Source: DATEKX01 sp963726785
GTDB taxonomy: Bacteria; Acidobacteriota; Blastocatellia; UBA7656
Direction: 5' to 3'
DNA: 64,000 bases
NCBI GenBank assembly: GCA_963726785.1
Contig: CAVSDJ010000010.1
Span: 1-64,000, forward strand
Under the pieces are notes generated by a model. The model did not search any database. It was not told the DNA's origin and worked only from the letters and a program-made list of their open reading frames with translations. A program made the position numbers and the translations under genes. Of this stretch, positions 61,286 through 64,000 are shown one piece after another; position 1 is the first letter of the stretch, and every line of letters starts with the position of its first letter.

Positions 61286-61343
61286 CTGACAAAACTTCAC
61301 ACTAGCCTGCAAACACTTAACGTCTCAATTCTTGAGTCCGGCG
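61286..61343. promoter_or_regulatory. Composite CpxR-like box, site D
   Basis: CTGACA at 61286 (in TGACAAAACTTCAC, identical to site C), CTTAAC at 61316, CTTGAG at 61331 and CGGCG at 61339, ending about 60 bp before the dioxygenase start. Confidence 0.4.
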
Positions 61344-61401
61344 TATTAATTAGTGAAGCCAAAAACGCGCTACACCTAAAATTGAACAGAAGGATAGGGT
61401 G

Positions 61402-62442
61402 ATGATGAATAAGAGATCGAAGCATTCAATTAGCCGCCGAGAAACACTTCGCCTCATGGGAGCGGCGGGCGCAACGGCGCTTGTCGGTTGGGCGGGCGCG
61501 CCCAGCATGAGGTTTTTGCCGACGGGGAAGGCAGAAGCGGCAGGTACGTTTACCCCTCAACAGACTTGTGTTGTGAGACCTCAGTTGACCGAAGGCCCAT
61601 ACTTTGTGGACGAGAAACTCAACCGCTCCGACATCAGAACCGACCCGACAACCAATGTAGTAAAAGCGGGAACGCAGTTGCGTCTGAAGATCAACGTCAG
61701 CCGAGTCAGCGGCAGCGCCTGTGTGCCTTTGACGGGCGCTTACGTGGACATCTGGCACTGCGACGCGACAGGCAGTTATTCCGATGTCAGAGACCAGGGA
61801 TTCGATACGCGGGGCCAGAGATACCTGCGCGGCTATCAGGTAACAGACAGCAACGGAGCGGTTGAGTTCGTGACCATCTATCCGGGCTGGTATTCGGGCC
61901 GCGCCGTCCATATCCACTTCAAGATTCGCCTCTTCGCCGGTTCTGAGAAGACTTATGAGTTCACGTCGCAGCTCTTCTTCAACGATTCGCTGACCGATCA
62001 GGTTTTCACGCAGGCTCCATACAACACCAAGGGAACGCGCAACACGCGCAACAATCAGGATGGTATTTACAACGGCGGCGGCTCCCAACTGATACTTGAT
62101 TTGACTCAAGACGGGCAGGGCTACACGGGAACATTCAACATCGCGCTGGAAGGAATCACGCAGACTGACCCGGTTGAGCCGACCGACCCGCCCGTGATTT
62201 CCGGCGCTGTTGTGTCGGGCAAGAAGTTGATCGTGTCGGGACTGAACTTCAGTTCAGGCGCGAAAGTGTTTGTGAACGGCGACAAGCAGAAGACCAGCAA
62301 CGACGACACGAACCCGACAACCATGCCGATAGCCAAGAAAGTCGGCAAGAAGATCGGCGCGGGAGAGACCGTAACGCTTCAGGTCAGAAATTCTGACAAC
62401 ACGCTCTCAGGCGAATATTCATTCACTCGGCCTGTTGAGTGA
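61402..62442 (+). CDS. Exported intradiol ring-cleavage dioxygenase with IPT-like domain
   Basis: A 346-residue protein. The N-terminus SRRETLRLMGAAGATALVGW is a twin-arginine-type signal. The intradiol dioxygenase domain (about 60-250) has the non-heme iron motifs TEGPYFVDEKL, DIWHCDATGSYSDV, RYLRGYQ, IYPGWYSGRAVHIHFKI (Tyr and His ligands). The C-terminal 80 residues (PPVISGAVVSGKKLIVSGLN) form an IPT-like domain as in the neighbouring metalloprotease. The enzyme would open catechol-type rings, or act on plant-derived aromatics, outside the cytoplasm. AAGGATAGGG precedes GTG 61399/ATG 61402/ATG 61405; the exact start is uncertain. Confidence 0.88.
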   Translation: MMNKRSKHSISRRETLRLMGAAGATALVGWAGAPSMRFLPTGKAEAAGTFTPQQTCVVRPQLTEGPYFVDEKLNRSDIRTDPTTNVVKAGTQLRLKINVSRVSGSACVPLTGAYVDIWHCDATGSYSDVRDQGFDTRGQRYLRGYQVTDSNGAVEFVTIYPGWYSGRAVHIHFKIRLFAGSEKTYEFTSQLFFNDSLTDQVFTQAPYNTKGTRNTRNNQDGIYNGGGSQLILDLTQDGQGYTGTFNIALEGITQTDPVEPTDPPVISGAVVSGKKLIVSGLNFSSGAKVFVNGDKQKTSNDDTNPTTMPIAKKVGKKIGAGETVTLQVRNSDNTLSGEYSFTRPVE

Positions 62443-62493
62443 TGATTCGATTCAATCATGGATACAAACAGTTAGGATATGGAGATCAATCAT

Positions 62494-62703
62494 ATGAATA
62501 AGCAATTACTGACATTGGCAGCTTTGACTGTGATGTTGAGCCTTGCGCTCGTTGCCTTAGGGCATAATTTTTTTCAAGGTCCGCGTCCCGGCCCCAGGCG
62601 TCCGGCCTTTTCCAACCTGGATAAGGATAGCGACAAAAAGATCAGTCGCGAAGAATGGAAAGGCCCGCCCGAAGCATTGCAGGACTGCTCAAACATGCTC
62701 TGA
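62494..62703 (+). CDS. Small exported EF-hand protein, probably truncated
   Basis: A 69-residue exported protein (signal LLTLAALTVMLSLALVAL). One EF-hand calcium loop is complete (NLDKDSDKKISREEW: D, D, D, I, E positions). Relatives normally continue with a second EF-hand, but this frame ends GPPEALQDCSNML at 62703, 3 bp before the convergent PQQ gene stop. Truncation is likely. ATGGAGATC is the ribosome site; a frame starting at 62479 is five codons longer. Confidence 0.65.
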   Translation: MNKQLLTLAALTVMLSLALVALGHNFFQGPRPGPRRPAFSNLDKDSDKKISREEWKGPPEALQDCSNML

Positions 62704-62706
62704 GAC

Positions 62707-64000
62707 TCACTTGCCGTCTATCGAGAAAGCGTAAAGCTTGTTGTTCCCCTTGCCCACGCGAAGCGATTGATAACCTGACCCGACATATAGGACTCCGTCA
62801 ACTACGGTCGGGCCACCGCCGACTGCTCCGCCCGTGTCGAATTGCCAGAGAATTTTGCCATCCTTCGCGTCGTATACGCAGATTGCGTTTTTCGATGAGC
62901 CTGCGAATACAAGCCTGCCCGTGCCCGTGCCCGTGACAGTGATAGGGCCGAAGTTCGAGCCGCCATCCGGCGCTAGAGTTTTCCATAGAACTTTGCCCGT
63001 AGCCCCGTCAAGCGCAGAAACCCACCCTTGCCTGTCCTTGTTTGCCGCATTCGATATTGCTGCATAGACGCGCTCGCCGTCTGTCGCCGCGCCGAATTCG
63101 ATGCCGCCCAAAAATCCGCCCGTCCCTACTTCCGTCTTCCATACGAGCTTGCCGTCTTTCGGGTCAATCGCATAGAACCATCCGCTCTTCTGGCCTGCGC
63201 CGATCAGCTTTTTCCCGCCCGTCCCTTTGAATGCAATCGCGATGGTTCCAAAATCATGATCCGGCCCGCATCCGCCGGGCATCGAAGCGCAGTTCATATT
63301 CCACACATCGCCTTCGGTCGCTTGATATGACCAGACCAGTTTCCCAGTCTCCATATCCAAAGCCATGATCGCATCGCTCATCTTGGACTCAGGCCGCGTG
63401 TAATCATCGCCCGTCGTGACATAGATTTTTTTCTCTTCCGGGTGTATCGAAACTGTTGACCAGACGCCCACGCCCGACGGCCCGAATATTTTTCGACCCA
63501 TCTTGTCTACGCCTTGTTCTTTAGGCTCTTCCGTTACCGTGTAGAATCGCCAGACCTGCTTGCCGGTCTTTGCGTCGAAAGCCGCCACGCCTCCGCGAAA
63601 CGTGCAGCACTCGTATTTGGGATTTCCCATCATAACCACTTCTTCACGCGAAGAGATGCCGATATAGACGCGACCGTTGTGATAAATTGGCGCGCTCGTA
63701 GCGATGGTCATCGGATGAGGGTCGGTCTTGGTTTTCCATATTTGCGCGCCTGTCTTCGCATCGAGCGCGAAGAGTCGCCCGCCAACATCGCCGAAATAGA
63801 TAACGCCGTCTGCATAAGCCGTGCCGCTGCGCGAGGGCATGCCTGTTTCAAACTCCCAAATCTTCTTGCCGGTCTTTGCGTCAACCGCATACTGTTTGCC
63901 ATCCCACGAGCCGAAATAGATAACGCCGTTCACGACGGTCGGCTGGCTCGACACGTCGCTTCCTGTTTCAAATATCCATTTGACCTTCAGGCGAGATGCA
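62707..64000 (-). CDS. PQQ-type beta-propeller protein (5' end outside window)
   Basis: At least 430 residues of a repeated propeller; the frame stays open to the window edge (KWIFETGSDVSSQPTVVNG before the internal GTG), so the start is outside. Repeats of the tryptophan-docking type recur every 40-50 residues (VYAVDAKTGKKIWEFETG-like: LFALDAKTGAQIWKTKTD, VAAFDAKTGKQVWRFYT, IMALDMETGKLVWSYQA). A vicinal Cys-Cys (KYECCTFRGG) resembles the disulfide of quinoprotein alcohol dehydrogenases. It is therefore probably a PQQ-dependent dehydrogenase, perhaps of the polyvinyl-alcohol dehydrogenase type, in the periplasm. Confidence 0.85.
   Translation of the reverse strand, partial: ASRLKVKWIFETGSDVSSQPTVVNGVIYFGSWDGKQYAVDAKTGKKIWEFETGMPSRSGTAYADGVIYFGDVGGRLFALDAKTGAQIWKTKTDPHPMTIATSAPIYHNGRVYIGISSREEVVMMGNPKYECCTFRGGVAAFDAKTGKQVWRFYTVTEEPKEQGVDKMGRKIFGPSGVGVWSTVSIHPEEKKIYVTTGDDYTRPESKMSDAIMALDMETGKLVWSYQATEGDVWNMNCASMPGGCGPDHDFGTIAIAFKGTGGKKLIGAGQKSGWFYAIDPKDGKLVWKTEVGTGGFLGGIEFGAATDGERVYAAISNAANKDRQGWVSALDGATGKVLWKTLAPDGGSNFGPITVTGTGTGRLVFAGSSKNAICVYDAKDGKILWQFDTGGAVGGGPTVVDGVLYVGSGYQSLRVGKGNNKLYAFSIDGK

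Overview
This is a chromosomal window from a Gram-negative bacterium, most likely an Acidobacteriota of the Blastocatellia type. That placement is inferred from gene content: an Oar-like TonB-dependent receptor with an N-terminal carboxypeptidase-regulatory domain, winged-helix/TPR transcription factors, many secreted proteins with c-type heme motifs, and stand-alone ECF sigma/anti-sigma pairs. No rRNA or marker gene confirms it. I see no tRNA, rRNA, CRISPR array, transposase, integrase or phage gene. The genes look resident, but the intergenic DNA carries many long inverted repeats of several families, some nested in one another.

Layout. 0-6 kb: the 3' end of aconitase (acnA), a frameshifted secreted metalloprotease, a peroxiredoxin, a PilZ protein and threonine synthase (thrC). 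6-14 kb: a di-heme peroxidase-like protein divergent from an ECF sigma factor and an anti-sigma factor that carries a CxxCH heme motif; a lipoprotein with a SCO1 domain between two CusF-like copper domains; two lipocalin-like secreted paralogues; and a minus-strand group of envelope proteins (POTRA/HEAT-like, DUF4198) downstream of polA (14.7-17.4 kb). 17.5-20 kb: a NarL-type regulator, a GlsB-type membrane protein and an intergenic region rich in RNA-like hairpins. 20-26.4 kb: a signalling operon with a receiver-HPt protein, a coiled-coil protein, an inner-membrane OmpA-domain protein, a Ras-like small GTPase and a hybrid histidine kinase. 26.6-28.3 kb: a DUF979/DUF969 permease pair flanked by two copies of one repeat. 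29.9-38 kb: the TonB-dependent receptor, an amidase and a CocE-type hydrolase. 38-46 kb: a frameshifted DUF4139-type protein, a porin, an SDR oxidoreductase, a cytochrome-like protein and an amidohydrolase. 46-54.8 kb: a winged-helix/TPR regulator, small proteins, a CpxRA-like two-component system (kinase frameshifted at its H-box) and a vanadium haloperoxidase-like enzyme. 55-64 kb: a glycine-zipper protein, a di-heme oxidoreductase, an M48 protease, a second metalloprotease, an LTxxQ protein, an intradiol dioxygenase, a small EF-hand protein and a PQQ beta-propeller protein that runs off the end.

How the parts may work together. Two systems stand out. First, the 20-26.4 kb operon places a eukaryote-like Ras GTPase next to a transmembrane OmpA protein, whose cytoplasmic part has a roadblock/longin-like pattern, and to a multistep phosphorelay. 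This looks like a cell-envelope signalling module. Second, the cpxRA-like pair at 50-52 kb sits beside a composite promoter-proximal motif (TTGACA, CTTAAC, CTTGAC, CGGCG boxes). The motif recurs upstream of four secreted-protein genes between 52 and 62 kb and suggests a local envelope-stress regulon that includes an M48 protease. Three minus-strand genes carry single frameshifts in otherwise well-conserved frames, so either sequence error or recent decay must be considered for each.
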